Assembly (NCBI RefSeq): GCF_026651875.1
Contig: NZ_CP104067.1
Coordinates: 2,232,001-2,296,000, forward strand
DNA: 64,000 nucleotides
Direction of reading: 5' to 3'
Source: Alicyclobacillus fastidiosus
GTDB taxonomy: Bacteria; Bacillota; Bacilli; Alicyclobacillales; Alicyclobacillaceae
The notes beneath the pieces are model-generated. The model was not told the origin of the DNA. It did not search any database and saw only the letters and a list, made by a program, of their open reading frames with translations. Below are positions 16,584 through 24,848 of this stretch, one piece after another. Both the position numbers and the translations under genes were made by a program. The stretch's first letter is position 1. The number at the start of each line of letters is the position of its first letter.

Positions 16584-17567
16584 ATGAATCGTACTTATAA
16601 AGTTTTGTCATTCCTCGCCTGTGTCGCTGCCATCTCGACGACTGTCGTCGGCTGTGGAACATCCACCACGCAGAACACCGCTGGCAACAGCACGAGCTCG
16701 AATGCAGCGAGCACGAAGACAACTGCGTTTCCGGTGACGTTGACGGACGATTCCGGGGCTAAGGTGACGGTGTCCGCAAAGCCAATGCATATCGCTTCGG
16801 GAACCGAGGGCACGGACGAAATTCTCTCGGCGCTCGTTCCGAAGTCCCGTATCGCACTCGTCACGAATTACTCGAGTGACCCCACGTACTCGAACGTGGT
16901 GGCACAAGTTAAAGGGATTCCTCAGATGGCTGACGCCGACCCTGAAAAAATCCTCTCCGTTCACCCAGACCTCGTACTGCTCGCTTCCTATACGAAGGCG
17001 GGCGTCGTCACACAGGTGCGCAACGCGGGCGTGCCCGTCTATGAGTTCAACGATTTCAATTCCGTGAACGACATTGAAAAGAACATCAAGGTCGTAGGGG
17101 AGCTCGTCGGCGAGGATGCGAAGGCGACACAACTGGTCAATCACATGAATTCGCAAATCAAGTCGATTCAATCTGCCGTCGCAGGGGACGCGAAACCGAC
17201 GGTGCTCGACTATAGTTCCTACGGATTCGCCGCAGGGTCAAGCACCACGGTCAATGAGATGATCACCGACGCTGGCGGCACAAATGCCGCTGGTTCGCTC
17301 GGCGGTTGGGCAAAAGTCACGGACGAACAACTCGTCAAGATGAATCCGGACGTGATCATCGACTCGAGTGACGACCAGGCGTTTTTGCAAAAGCTTGCGA
17401 AGCAGCCCGATTTGCAGTCTATCACCGCCATCAAAGAGCACCATTTGTACTCGATTGACAGTGCCGACCTGTCGAGCGTCTCACAGTCTATCGTCCGGGG
17501 TATCGCAGACATTGCGAAGGTGCTGCATCCCAACGCACAAATTCCGGATGTCGCGAGCGAAGAATGA
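16584..17567 (+). CDS. btuF: cobalamin/corrinoid ABC transporter substrate-binding lipoprotein
   Basis: A periplasmic-binding-protein-like lipoprotein of about 327 residues. It has a signal peptide ending at the lipobox VVGC (Cys24), then a Ser/Thr/Asn-rich linker, then the BtuF/FhuD-type two-lobed fold with VTLTDDSGAKVTV at its start, HPDLVLLAS in the first lobe and KMNPDVIIDSSD in the second. The start follows gggaggg at 7 bases; the frame extends further 5' through the riboswitch, which is not coding. Corrinoid specificity is inferred from the riboswitch and from cobU/cobS in the same unit. Confidence 0.9.
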   Translation: MNRTYKVLSFLACVAAISTTVVGCGTSTTQNTAGNSTSSNAASTKTTAFPVTLTDDSGAKVTVSAKPMHIASGTEGTDEILSALVPKSRIALVTNYSSDPTYSNVVAQVKGIPQMADADPEKILSVHPDLVLLASYTKAGVVTQVRNAGVPVYEFNDFNSVNDIEKNIKVVGELVGEDAKATQLVNHMNSQIKSIQSAVAGDAKPTVLDYSSYGFAAGSSTTVNEMITDAGGTNAAGSLGGWAKVTDEQLVKMNPDVIIDSSDDQAFLQKLAKQPDLQSITAIKEHHLYSIDSADLSSVSQSIVRGIADIAKVLHPNAQIPDVASEE

Positions 17568-18586
17568 TCGCCCGCAGGGGATGGATCGTCTTTGCGGTGT
17601 TGATTGTTGGCCTCGTCCTCGCCGTCGTCCTGGAGATGTCCATTGGTCCGATGGCTGTGCCCATCCGCAAGATCATCCCCGACACGTTCGCCTACTTGAT
17701 GGGACAAGGAGAGCATAACACCGATGCGCTCGTCGTCGGCGCAATCCGTTGGCCGAGGCTGATTGTGGCCCTCTTAGTCGGGGCCGGGTTGGCCGTTTGT
17801 GGAACGGTCCTGCAAGCAGTGTTCAAGAATCCGATGTCAGATCCGGGTGTGATTGGCGTGTCGAGCGGCGGCGCACTTGGTGCGGTACTGACGATTCGCC
17901 TCGGCATCGGTGCGGCGAGCGTGTGGACGACCCCAATTGGCGCATTTGTGGTGGGATTGGCCGTCGTGATGGCAATTTATCGCTTGTCCACAGTGGGGCG
18001 GCGAACGAATTTGTACGCGTTGCTGTTGGCTGGTGTGGCGATGAGCTCGTTGTGCAGCTCTGTCATCACTGCACTGTTGGATTTGGCCCCACTGCAAGTC
18101 ATGCAACAGATGCTCTTCTGGCTGTTCGGTGGGTTGGACGGCAGCAACTGGAGCGAGGTGCTTCTACTCGCAATTGTCGACGCCATTTGTATCACTGTCT
18201 TCGCCTTGATCGCTTGGAGCTACGATATCATGCTGACCGGGGAGGAACACGCACAGGGAGTGGGCGTGCCGGTCCAGCGTATGAAACAAGTGACTCTTGG
18301 CCTCTGTGCGCTCCTGGTCGGCGTCTGCGTGAGCACGACAGGGGTCATCTCGTTCGTCGGGCTAATCGTTCCGCACGTGCTGAGACACTTCCTCGGGTCG
18401 AAGCATCGGGTGCTCATCCCTGCAGCGGCCCTCGGTGGAGGCATCCTGTTGGCTTTATCCGATCTCGTCGCGCGCACCATCTTCGCCCCAGTGGAACTGA
18501 GCGTCGGGATCGTCACCTCGTTTCTCGGCGCACCGTTCTTTCTGTACCTGCTATTTCAACGCCAGAGAAAGTGGCAAAGGGGTTGA
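17564..18586 (+). CDS. btuC: cobalamin ABC transporter permease (FecCD family)
   Basis: A FecCD/BtuC permease of 340 residues with about ten membrane helices. Family segments include RWPRLIVALLVGAGLAVCGTVLQAVF (about 58-83), NPMSDPGVIGVSSGGALG and, late, GLIVPHVLRHFLG, which carries the loop that contacts the ATPase. It overlaps btuF by 4 bases (ATGA). Confidence 0.93.
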   Translation: MIARRGWIVFAVLIVGLVLAVVLEMSIGPMAVPIRKIIPDTFAYLMGQGEHNTDALVVGAIRWPRLIVALLVGAGLAVCGTVLQAVFKNPMSDPGVIGVSSGGALGAVLTIRLGIGAASVWTTPIGAFVVGLAVVMAIYRLSTVGRRTNLYALLLAGVAMSSLCSSVITALLDLAPLQVMQQMLFWLFGGLDGSNWSEVLLLAIVDAICITVFALIAWSYDIMLTGEEHAQGVGVPVQRMKQVTLGLCALLVGVCVSTTGVISFVGLIVPHVLRHFLGSKHRVLIPAAALGGGILLALSDLVARTIFAPVELSVGIVTSFLGAPFFLYLLFQRQRKWQRG

Positions 18587-19413
18587 TGGGCATGCCGATG
18601 TTGACGCTCGAATCAGTCGCGCAATCGCCTATTTTGTCTGATGTGACGGCCTCATTTGAAGCGGGGCGAGTCGTCGGCCTCATCGGGCCGAACGGGGCGG
18701 GAAAGTCGACCTTGCTGCGCACTATCGCCGGGCTCTTGCCGCCGACTGGCGGGGCGGTTTGCGTCGACGGTGCAGACATTCACCGGCTGTCGCCGCGCCG
18801 ACGGGCACAGCGCGTCGCGTATTTGCCACAGAGCCTGGCGGAAGACATTCCATACACCATCCGCGAGTTTGTCGAAATGGGGCGCTACAGCCACGGGCGG
18901 CTGTGGGCGGGGGCGAGGCGCGTTGCCGACGTCGACCAGGTGCAGCAGGCCCTTGACCAGATGGGGCTGCAGGCGCTCCAGGACGCCCCTTTACAGCGGG
19001 TGTCCGGCGGCGAGCGCCAACGAGCGGGGATCGCCCGTTGCCTCGCTCAGGAAAGTCGTGTGATGCTGCTTGACGAACCTATCTCGAACCTCGACATCTA
19101 CTATCAGTTGGACATTATGACGCAGTTGACCCGCCTCGCGAGCCGTGGGCATCTCATTCTCATCGCCATTCACCATCTGGAGTTTGCCTTGCGGTTTTGC
19201 GACGAGTTGCTCGTCATCTCGGACGGACAGCTCTATGCGCAAGGGGAGACAGGACAAGTGTTTACTTCGGCGATGGTTCGCGACGTGTTTGGCGTCGAGG
19301 CGACCATCTTTCTCGATCCTGTACAACAACACGCTCGTCTAAGCCTATCCTCCGCCGAGGAGGGACCGCTTGTTCCGCTTGGCGAGCGACTAGTGGGGGG
19401 ACGTCGCGAATGA
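18586..19413 (+). CDS. btuD: cobalamin ABC transporter ATP-binding protein
   Basis: The ATPase of the corrinoid importer, about 275 residues. Walker A is GPNGAGKST, the Q-loop AYLPQSL, the signature RVSGGERQRAGIAR, Walker B VMLLDEPISNLD and the switch His lies in IAIHHLE. The start overlaps the btuC stop (TGATG); the same frame is open for 800 bases upstream but that is a shadow of btuC. It overlaps cobU by 4 bases. Confidence 0.92.
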   Translation: MGMPMLTLESVAQSPILSDVTASFEAGRVVGLIGPNGAGKSTLLRTIAGLLPPTGGAVCVDGADIHRLSPRRRAQRVAYLPQSLAEDIPYTIREFVEMGRYSHGRLWAGARRVADVDQVQQALDQMGLQALQDAPLQRVSGGERQRAGIARCLAQESRVMLLDEPISNLDIYYQLDIMTQLTRLASRGHLILIAIHHLEFALRFCDELLVISDGQLYAQGETGQVFTSAMVRDVFGVEATIFLDPVQQHARLSLSSAEEGPLVPLGERLVGGRRE

Positions 19414-19955
19414 CGGTTTTCTTTGTGACGGGTGGGGCCCGCAGTGGCAAAAGTCGGTTTGCACAACATCTCGCCACCAAATTGGGCGAGGGGAAGAACG
19501 TCATCTTTGTCGCGACGGCGCCTGCGGTCGACGACGAGATGGTGGAGCGCATAGAACGCCATCGGCGCGAGCGACCGGTTGAATGGGTGACCGTCGAGGA
19601 GCGGCTCGACGTCGTGAAGGTACTCGAGGAACGGCGTCACGACGTGTATCTCATCGATTGTCTCTCGCTCCTCCTCAACAACTGGATGTACGACTTGAAG
19701 TTGACAGAGGATGTGTTCAAGGATTTGACGCACCGGCTCATCACTTGCTTGTCGAGCACGGAGTTGGACGTCGTGCTCGTCTCCAATGAGTTGGGGCTCG
19801 GCCTCGTGCCGGCCGATAAACTTAGCCGACAGTATCGGGACTGGCTCGGATGGTTGAACCAAGCAGTCGCCAAAGTCGCCGACAGCGTGTACTTGGTGGT
19901 GAGTGGAGTCGCAATCGATTTGAAACAGCTCCCGGGGAGCGCTTGGGACTTTTAG
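19410..19955 (+). CDS. cobU: adenosylcobinamide kinase / adenosylcobinamide-phosphate guanylyltransferase
   Basis: CobU phosphorylates adenosylcobinamide and then adds GMP to give AdoCbi-GDP. The P-loop GGARSGKS is at residues 8-15; the second conserved region is VYLIDCLSLLLNNW, and VSNELGLGLVP near the end is the CobU signature. It has 181 residues. The ATGA overlap with btuD places it in the riboswitch-controlled unit, which therefore both imports and salvages incomplete corrinoids. Confidence 0.93.
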   Translation: MTVFFVTGGARSGKSRFAQHLATKLGEGKNVIFVATAPAVDDEMVERIERHRRERPVEWVTVEERLDVVKVLEERRHDVYLIDCLSLLLNNWMYDLKLTEDVFKDLTHRLITCLSSTELDVVLVSNELGLGLVPADKLSRQYRDWLGWLNQAVAKVADSVYLVVSGVAIDLKQLPGSAWDF

Positions 19956-19981
19956 GTCGGCCATTTCGAAAGGGGAACGAG

Positions 19982-20728
19982 ATGCGTCAAATGTACCGCT
20001 CACTCGTTTGTGCGTGGCAATTTTTCACCATCATTCCGGCGCCAGTTATCGCTGCGCCAACCGATAAAGACGTCGTCCGCAGCGCCTACTTCCTACCGAT
20101 TGTAGGCGTCTTCCTAGGCGCTATCCTCGCCGTGGTCCGATGGCTTCTCGCGATGGTCATGCCCCTTTCTGCGGCGACGTTCGTCGCGCTCACGCTCTCC
20201 ACCTTGGCCACCGGTGCCTTGCACGTGGATGGCCTCATGGACACTGCCGACGCAGTGGGGAGTCGCAAGCCCCGCGAGGAAGCCTTGGCGATTATGAAGG
20301 ACAGTCGCGTCGGGGCGATGGGCGCCATCGCCGCCGTCTTGTTGCTCGCGGGCAAATGGATTGCGATGTCCGCGCTGCCGACGCCAGCGGTGTGGGTGTT
20401 TCTGTTCGTCCCTGCGCTTAGCCGCCTGGCGATGTTGTGGGCCATGCGCCTCGCTCCGGCCGCCAGACCCGGAGGCCTTGGGGCGATGTTCGCCAAGCGC
20501 GTGCGGTTGACCCCCATCGTCGCGCTGACGGCGGGAGTTTTTGCGTGTGCCTTAGCGACGATGCCATGGGTTTTAGTGCTTGGGTTGTTTGTGGCCTTTG
20601 CGGTCGTCCTGTACCTCACTACGAACGCATTTTGTCGCCGATTTGGCGGGATGACCGGCGACACCTACGGCGCCTTGGCTGAGTTGATGGAGTGGGTCCT
20701 CTACTTCGTGGCCATCTCCCTCAGTTAG
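19982..20728 (+). CDS. cobS: adenosylcobinamide-GDP ribazoletransferase
   Basis: CobS joins AdoCbi-GDP to alpha-ribazole(-phosphate) at the membrane, the last assembly step for cobalamin. The 248 residues are strongly hydrophobic, with the metal-binding motif LHVDGLMDTADA (near residue 80) and the C-terminal GGMTGDTYGA. The ATG follows aaaggggaacgag. Its last 4 bases overlap the convergent phosphatase gene. It uses alpha-ribazole phosphate that the CobT-BluB fusion upstream would supply. Confidence 0.93.
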   Translation: MRQMYRSLVCAWQFFTIIPAPVIAAPTDKDVVRSAYFLPIVGVFLGAILAVVRWLLAMVMPLSAATFVALTLSTLATGALHVDGLMDTADAVGSRKPREEALAIMKDSRVGAMGAIAAVLLLAGKWIAMSALPTPAVWVFLFVPALSRLAMLWAMRLAPAARPGGLGAMFAKRVRLTPIVALTAGVFACALATMPWVLVLGLFVAFAVVLYLTTNAFCRRFGGMTGDTYGALAELMEWVLYFVAISLS

Positions 20729-21354
20729 CGCACGTCTGATTGCAAGTGTGCCGTGTCGCCCCACCGCACGATACTCCAGTTGTCCCCCGTGTGCTGCAGA
20801 ACGGAAAAGCTGGCGTGTTTGGGCTGATGGAGTCGGAAATGACCAAGTGGTTCACCGAGGTGCTGTGATTTCCAAAGCCCCAGCAACGCCCCGTGTGTCA
20901 CCATACAGACCGTTTGTCGATCGTGGCGAGATTGCACATCTTTTAGCACCGCGTTCATGCGCATCACCGCATCCGACCACCGCTCGCCTTGGGGAAACGA
21001 AAAATCGGTGGAATTCGGGTCAAGCGCGGCGTCAAACTGCGCCTTGTAGCGCTCATAGGCGGTGAACGAAGACATTCCGTCGACGACGCCCAGGTCTAGC
21101 TCGGAGAGTCGCGCGTCGATGACCAGCGAATCCGCTTGCCGTCCGCGCAGGATACGCTTTGCGGTCTCTCTCGCGCGCAACAGGGGACTCGTCATCACGA
21201 CGTCAAAGGGTATCCCGATGAGCGCGTCGGCGAGCGATTGCGCCAGAAGAGATCCCCGTGCGTGAAGCGACGGGTCCGTTCGCCCCAACATGACATACGT
21301 GTCGTTTTGGTGTGTCGGTGCGTGACGGATGAGGATGACGGTGGTACGCCCCAT
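20725..21354 (-). CDS. histidine phosphatase family protein, likely alpha-ribazole phosphatase (CobC-like)
   Basis: A phosphoglycerate-mutase-like phosphatase of 209 residues. The catalytic His11 is in LIRHAPT (RHA rather than the common RHG), with the second His in CMVTHGALLG and the acid in SELDLG. CobC removes the phosphate from alpha-ribazole-5'-phosphate or adenosylcobalamin phosphate. That assignment rests on its position, tail to tail with cobS. It starts one base after the AIM24-family stop, so those two are cotranscribed. Confidence 0.75.
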   Translation of the reverse strand: MGRTTVILIRHAPTHQNDTYVMLGRTDPSLHARGSLLAQSLADALIGIPFDVVMTSPLLRARETAKRILRGRQADSLVIDARLSELDLGVVDGMSSFTAYERYKAQFDAALDPNSTDFSFPQGERWSDAVMRMNAVLKDVQSRHDRQTVCMVTHGALLGLWKSQHLGEPLGHFRLHQPKHASFSVLQHTGDNWSIVRWGDTAHLQSDVR

Positions 21355-21355
21355 G

Positions 21356-22036
21356 TTATTCTCTTCCCGATCTCATGTAGTCGCCGAGGACGTGGGCGAG
21401 GTTGTGGATGGTCACGGAGTGCAGCCACACCCTTCCTGGACCGGTCAATCGTACGAGATACAACCCGTCTCCACCGAAAAACATGTTGGTCACGCCCTGC
21501 ATCCGCTGCACCCGATAATCGACGTCCCCCGTGAAGGCCGCGATGTGGCCTGGATGGACCAAAATACCTTCCCCGCGCGCCAAATCCTGATGGACGACCT
21601 CGCCATCGACGGAGATAAAGCCTGTGCCTTCACCTTCGAGATAGGTGAAGACGAGGCCGTTTCCACCCAAAAAGCGGCCGATGTTCAAGGTCGCTTCCAC
21701 CCCGAAATCAACCGAGTCCTCGGCGCACAAGAATGCGTGCCGCTGAACGATCATCCGACCGTATTGACGCAGGGGGATGGCGAGAATGTGTCCTGGCATG
21801 CGCGTCGTGAAGCGGACTGTCTGGACGTCGTGCGTTGCCTCAAAGTAATTCAGCATGATACTATTGCCGCTAAACGCGCGGCGAAGCATGCCGCCGAGCC
21901 CACCTGGGGCGTGTGTTTCCATGTTCGTTCCTGGGGTCATGCTCAAAAGGCATCCTGTCTCCGAAAATAAGCGGTCCCCTGGGGACAACCTGACCTCCAA
22001 CGTCTGCATGGTGCTACCGTGAATTTGATATTCCAT
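21356..22036 (-). CDS. AIM24 family protein
   Basis: This matches the AIM24/TIGR00266 family of double-psi or jelly-roll-like proteins of unknown function. Family segments are SPGDRLFSETGCLLSM near the N terminus, GGLGGMLRRAFSG and the late GPGRVWLHSV. I chose the ATG behind gaaggagcggtgacg; the frame extends about 22 codons further upstream without a good ribosome site. It is first in a two-gene unit with the histidine phosphatase. Its biochemical role is not established. Confidence 0.85.
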   Translation of the reverse strand: MEYQIHGSTMQTLEVRLSPGDRLFSETGCLLSMTPGTNMETHAPGGLGGMLRRAFSGNSIMLNYFEATHDVQTVRFTTRMPGHILAIPLRQYGRMIVQRHAFLCAEDSVDFGVEATLNIGRFLGGNGLVFTYLEGEGTGFISVDGEVVHQDLARGEGILVHPGHIAAFTGDVDYRVQRMQGVTNMFFGGDGLYLVRLTGPGRVWLHSVTIHNLAHVLGDYMRSGRE

Positions 22037-22182
22037 CGTCACCGCTCCTTCAGCCCGGGGATATGTATACATGCACCAGTTCAGCATGTTTGATCCTATC
22101 ATGGATAGCTGCAGACCATCACTAATTTTTTCACGTGAATGGGCGTAGCCCCGTTGCGAATCAAACGAATGGGGGAATCGGC

Positions 22183-23103
22183 TTGAGCCGGCAATGGTCT
22201 GAGGAAATCGCCGTGTCGACCGAAGTGGCCAAGGAACTTATTGAACGTCAGTTTCCACAACTCGCACCTGCCGCCGTCGAGCACGCCGGCCAAGGTTGGG
22301 ACAACCACGTCTTTCTCGTCAATGACCACCTGGTGTTCCGGTTTCCACGAAGAAAACTCGGCGTCTTGTGTCTCGAAGAGGAATTGCGCTGTCTCCCGCA
22401 GATCGCGAAGCGATTGTCCGTGCCTGTGTCCAACCCGCTGTTTATCGGTGAACCAAGCGAGCTTTATCCGCATCCGTTCGCGGGATACGAGAGACTTCGC
22501 GGGAACCCCGTTCACGAATGTGCGCCAACGAGGGCGATGAGAGCGAAGCACGCGGCGGAGTTCGCGGCGTTCCTCCGGGGACTTCACGACATTTCAGTAG
22601 AGGACGCGCAGGCCTTTGGCGCATCGTCTGACATAATTGGGCGCATGAACCTCGACAAGCGCATCCCTCAATTCCAAGATTACGCGAAAGAGGCGGTCGA
22701 GCAGGGGCTGATTCAGGATGCGGCACCACTGCAAAGGCTAGTGGAGGCGATCCCGTGCTCTGCGGACGTCGAGCACAGAGAGTGCGTGGTCCACGGCGAC
22801 CTCAATTTTCGCAACTTCTTGGTCGATGGGGAGGGGCGACTTCAGGGCGTGATCGACTGGGGGGACGTACACATCGGCCATCCAGCGGTCGACCTGGCCA
22901 TCATGTACAGCTACGTGCCGGAGGAAGGTCGCGCTTTGTTTCAATCGGTGTACGGCGAGATAGATGACCAGACGCGTGCCCTCGCGCGCTTTCGGGCGGT
23001 ATACACCAGTCTCTACATTCTCATTTACGCCTACGACATCCACGACGATGCGCAAGTTCGCGAGGCGCGTGAATCGCTTCAACTGGCGCTCGAGGGCGCG
23101 TGA
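22183..23103 (+). CDS. aminoglycoside/macrolide phosphotransferase-family kinase
   Basis: A single-domain APH-fold kinase. The catalytic loop is VVHGDLNFRNFLV and the metal-binding DFG-equivalent is GVIDWGDVHIGHPAVDLA. The N-terminal half has WDNHVFLVNDHLVFRFPRR, the P-loop-like strand and Lys region. This pattern covers true macrolide and aminoglycoside kinases as well as small-molecule kinases, so resistance is possible but not shown. The start is uncertain: I chose the TTG behind gggggaa; a GTG 16 codons upstream is also in frame. Confidence 0.8.
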   Translation: MSRQWSEEIAVSTEVAKELIERQFPQLAPAAVEHAGQGWDNHVFLVNDHLVFRFPRRKLGVLCLEEELRCLPQIAKRLSVPVSNPLFIGEPSELYPHPFAGYERLRGNPVHECAPTRAMRAKHAAEFAAFLRGLHDISVEDAQAFGASSDIIGRMNLDKRIPQFQDYAKEAVEQGLIQDAAPLQRLVEAIPCSADVEHRECVVHGDLNFRNFLVDGEGRLQGVIDWGDVHIGHPAVDLAIMYSYVPEEGRALFQSVYGEIDDQTRALARFRAVYTSLYILIYAYDIHDDAQVREARESLQLALEGA

Positions 23104-23188
23104 AGAAGGACGAACGAGCGCGGGGAGGGTTCCCCGTGCTCGAGACGCGACCGACGGTTCTCTGTTCGTTTTTTGTATTTTCGAACAT

Positions 23189-23218
23189 TTTACAGAAGTG
23201 TGTTCAAATTGATATGAT
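23189..23218 (+). promoter_or_regulatory. candidate sigma-A promoter of the acyl-CoA carboxylase cluster
   Basis: TTTACA and TATGAT are separated by 18 bases and lie 27 bases before the first gene of the cluster. An inverted repeat GAACA/TGTTC (23183-23205) overlaps the -35 box and could be an operator. Pattern match only. Confidence 0.5.
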
Positions 23219-23244
23219 CGGTGTGAATCTGGGGGTGGGGAGCC

Positions 23245-24588
23245 GTGTTTCAAAAGGTCCTGATTGCCAACCGGGGCGAGATTGCGCGCCGAATCATCCG
23301 TTCATGTAAGCGCTTTAATATTTCTACTGTCGCTATCTATTCCGATGCCGACGCCGACGCAACCCACGTTCGCGAGGCGGATGAAGCAGTCCGTATCGGC
23401 CCGCCTCCCGTCGCCAAGAGCTACTTGCAGGCAGAGGCGATTGTCCGAGCCGCGGTGGACGCGGGCGCCGACGCCGTTCATCCAGGGTATGGCCTCCTGA
23501 GCGAGAATCCGGCGTTCGCGCGGCTTGTCGAAGCCGCAGGGCTGACATTTATCGGTCCGACGTCGGATGCCATCGAAGCGATGGGCAGCAAGGTCAACGC
23601 GCGCATGCTGATGGCACAGGCGGGCGTGCCGACGGTGCCAGGCTCGCTAGGCGCCGTGGCGAGCGTGGAAGAGGCCCGACGAGTCGCGGACGACATCGGT
23701 TACCCGGTCATGGTAAAGGCGTCGAGTGGCGGCGGGGGCATCGGTATGCAACTTGTCCACACTCCCGAGGAGCTAGAGCGGGCATTCACGTCAAACCAAG
23801 CGCGAGCAGAGTCCTATTTCGGCAGTGGGGAGATGTTTCTCGAGAAGTACGTCGCAAGTCCACGTCACGTCGAGATCCAGTTGCTGTTTGATGCGCACGG
23901 GAACGGTGTGTACCTGTTTGAGCGCGAGTGCTCTATCCAGCGCCGGAATCAGAAGGTGATCGAAGAGGCTCCATCCACCTTTTTGACCGAAGAATTGCGC
24001 GAAGCGATGGGAGAAGCCGCATTGTCGGCCGGGCGGGCGATTGGCTATCGCAATGCAGGAACTGTGGAATTTTTAGTCGATGCCAACCGCAACTTCTACT
24101 TTCTCGAGATGAATACGCGACTTCAGGTCGAACACCCAGTCACCGAAATGGTGACCGGACTCGATCTCGTCGAGTGGCAGCTCCGCATCGCACACGGCGA
24201 GGCACTCGGCTTCACGCAGTCACAACTTCAGTGCAGCGGACACGCCATTGAGGCTCGGCTCTACGCCGAAGATCCGGTTCGCATGCTGCCGTCGCCGGGA
24301 ACCATCACGGCACTCACACTCCCTGTCGGCGAAGGGGTGCGCAACGACGTATCCGTGGAAGGTCCTGCGACCATCACGCCGTTTTACGATCCGATGATCG
24401 GCAAACTGATCATTCACGCGGACAGTCGTGAAAACGCTATCAAAAAGTTGAGTGAGGCGCTTTCTGCATATCGCATTGAGGGCATCAAGACAAATTTGCC
24501 TTTGTTGCGCGAGATTGCGACCTCAGCGGCGTTTTTCAAAGGCGAGACCACGACCGATTTCATCGCAAATCTTCAGGCATCAAAGTAG
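23245..24588 (+). CDS. biotin carboxylase subunit of an acyl-CoA carboxylase
   Basis: An ATP-grasp enzyme that carboxylates biotin using bicarbonate and ATP. It has 447 residues with the opening KVLIANRGEIARRIIRS, the glycine-rich ATP loop KASSGGGGIGMQ (near 160-171, where many AccC proteins have GGGGRGM), ECSIQRRNQKVIEE and EMNTRLQVEHPVTE. It is paired with a separate biotinyl carrier and a carboxyltransferase in the same operon. The set matches the yngH/yngHB/yngE organisation, so it is probably a methylcrotonyl- or other acyl-CoA carboxylase rather than the fatty-acid AccC. Confidence 0.9.
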   Translation: MFQKVLIANRGEIARRIIRSCKRFNISTVAIYSDADADATHVREADEAVRIGPPPVAKSYLQAEAIVRAAVDAGADAVHPGYGLLSENPAFARLVEAAGLTFIGPTSDAIEAMGSKVNARMLMAQAGVPTVPGSLGAVASVEEARRVADDIGYPVMVKASSGGGGIGMQLVHTPEELERAFTSNQARAESYFGSGEMFLEKYVASPRHVEIQLLFDAHGNGVYLFERECSIQRRNQKVIEEAPSTFLTEELREAMGEAALSAGRAIGYRNAGTVEFLVDANRNFYFLEMNTRLQVEHPVTEMVTGLDLVEWQLRIAHGEALGFTQSQLQCSGHAIEARLYAEDPVRMLPSPGTITALTLPVGEGVRNDVSVEGPATITPFYDPMIGKLIIHADSRENAIKKLSEALSAYRIEGIKTNLPLLREIATSAAFFKGETTTDFIANLQASK

Positions 24589-24635
24589 CGCCTCGGACAT
24601 AAGAGGCCATAGAACGGTGAAGAGGTGACTATGAG

Positions 24636-24848
24636 ATGGCACAAGTAGTAGCGGATATGGCAGGCACCGTGTATCAAGTGCTCGTGGTGGAAGGGGATCA
24701 GGTTTTTGACGGACAGGACGTCGTCGTCCTCGAGTCGATGAAGATGGAAGTCCCCGTGTCGTCGACGAGCGCCGGCAGGGTGGCGGCCATCCACGTGCAG
24801 CCGGGTGATTTTGTCAACGAGGGCGACGTTCTGCTCGAGGTCGAATAG
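24636..24848 (+). CDS. biotinyl carrier protein (biotin/lipoyl attachment domain)
   Basis: A stand-alone 70-residue biotinyl domain. The biotinylation motif is ESMKMEVPV, with the target Lys at about residue 33, placed between two symmetrical half-barrels (DMAGTVYQVLV and SAGRVAAIHV). It shuttles carboxybiotin between the preceding carboxylase and the carboxyltransferase encoded downstream. The ATG has gaggtg at 8 bases. Its stop overlaps the next GTG start. Confidence 0.92.
   Translation: MAQVVADMAGTVYQVLVVEGDQVFDGQDVVVLESMKMEVPVSSTSAGRVAAIHVQPGDFVNEGDVLLEVE

Noticed and set aside
17749..18585. Long 5' extension of the btuD reading frame
   Set aside because: The frame is open but overlaps btuC entirely and encodes Arg/His-rich text without ABC features; the real start is at 18586.
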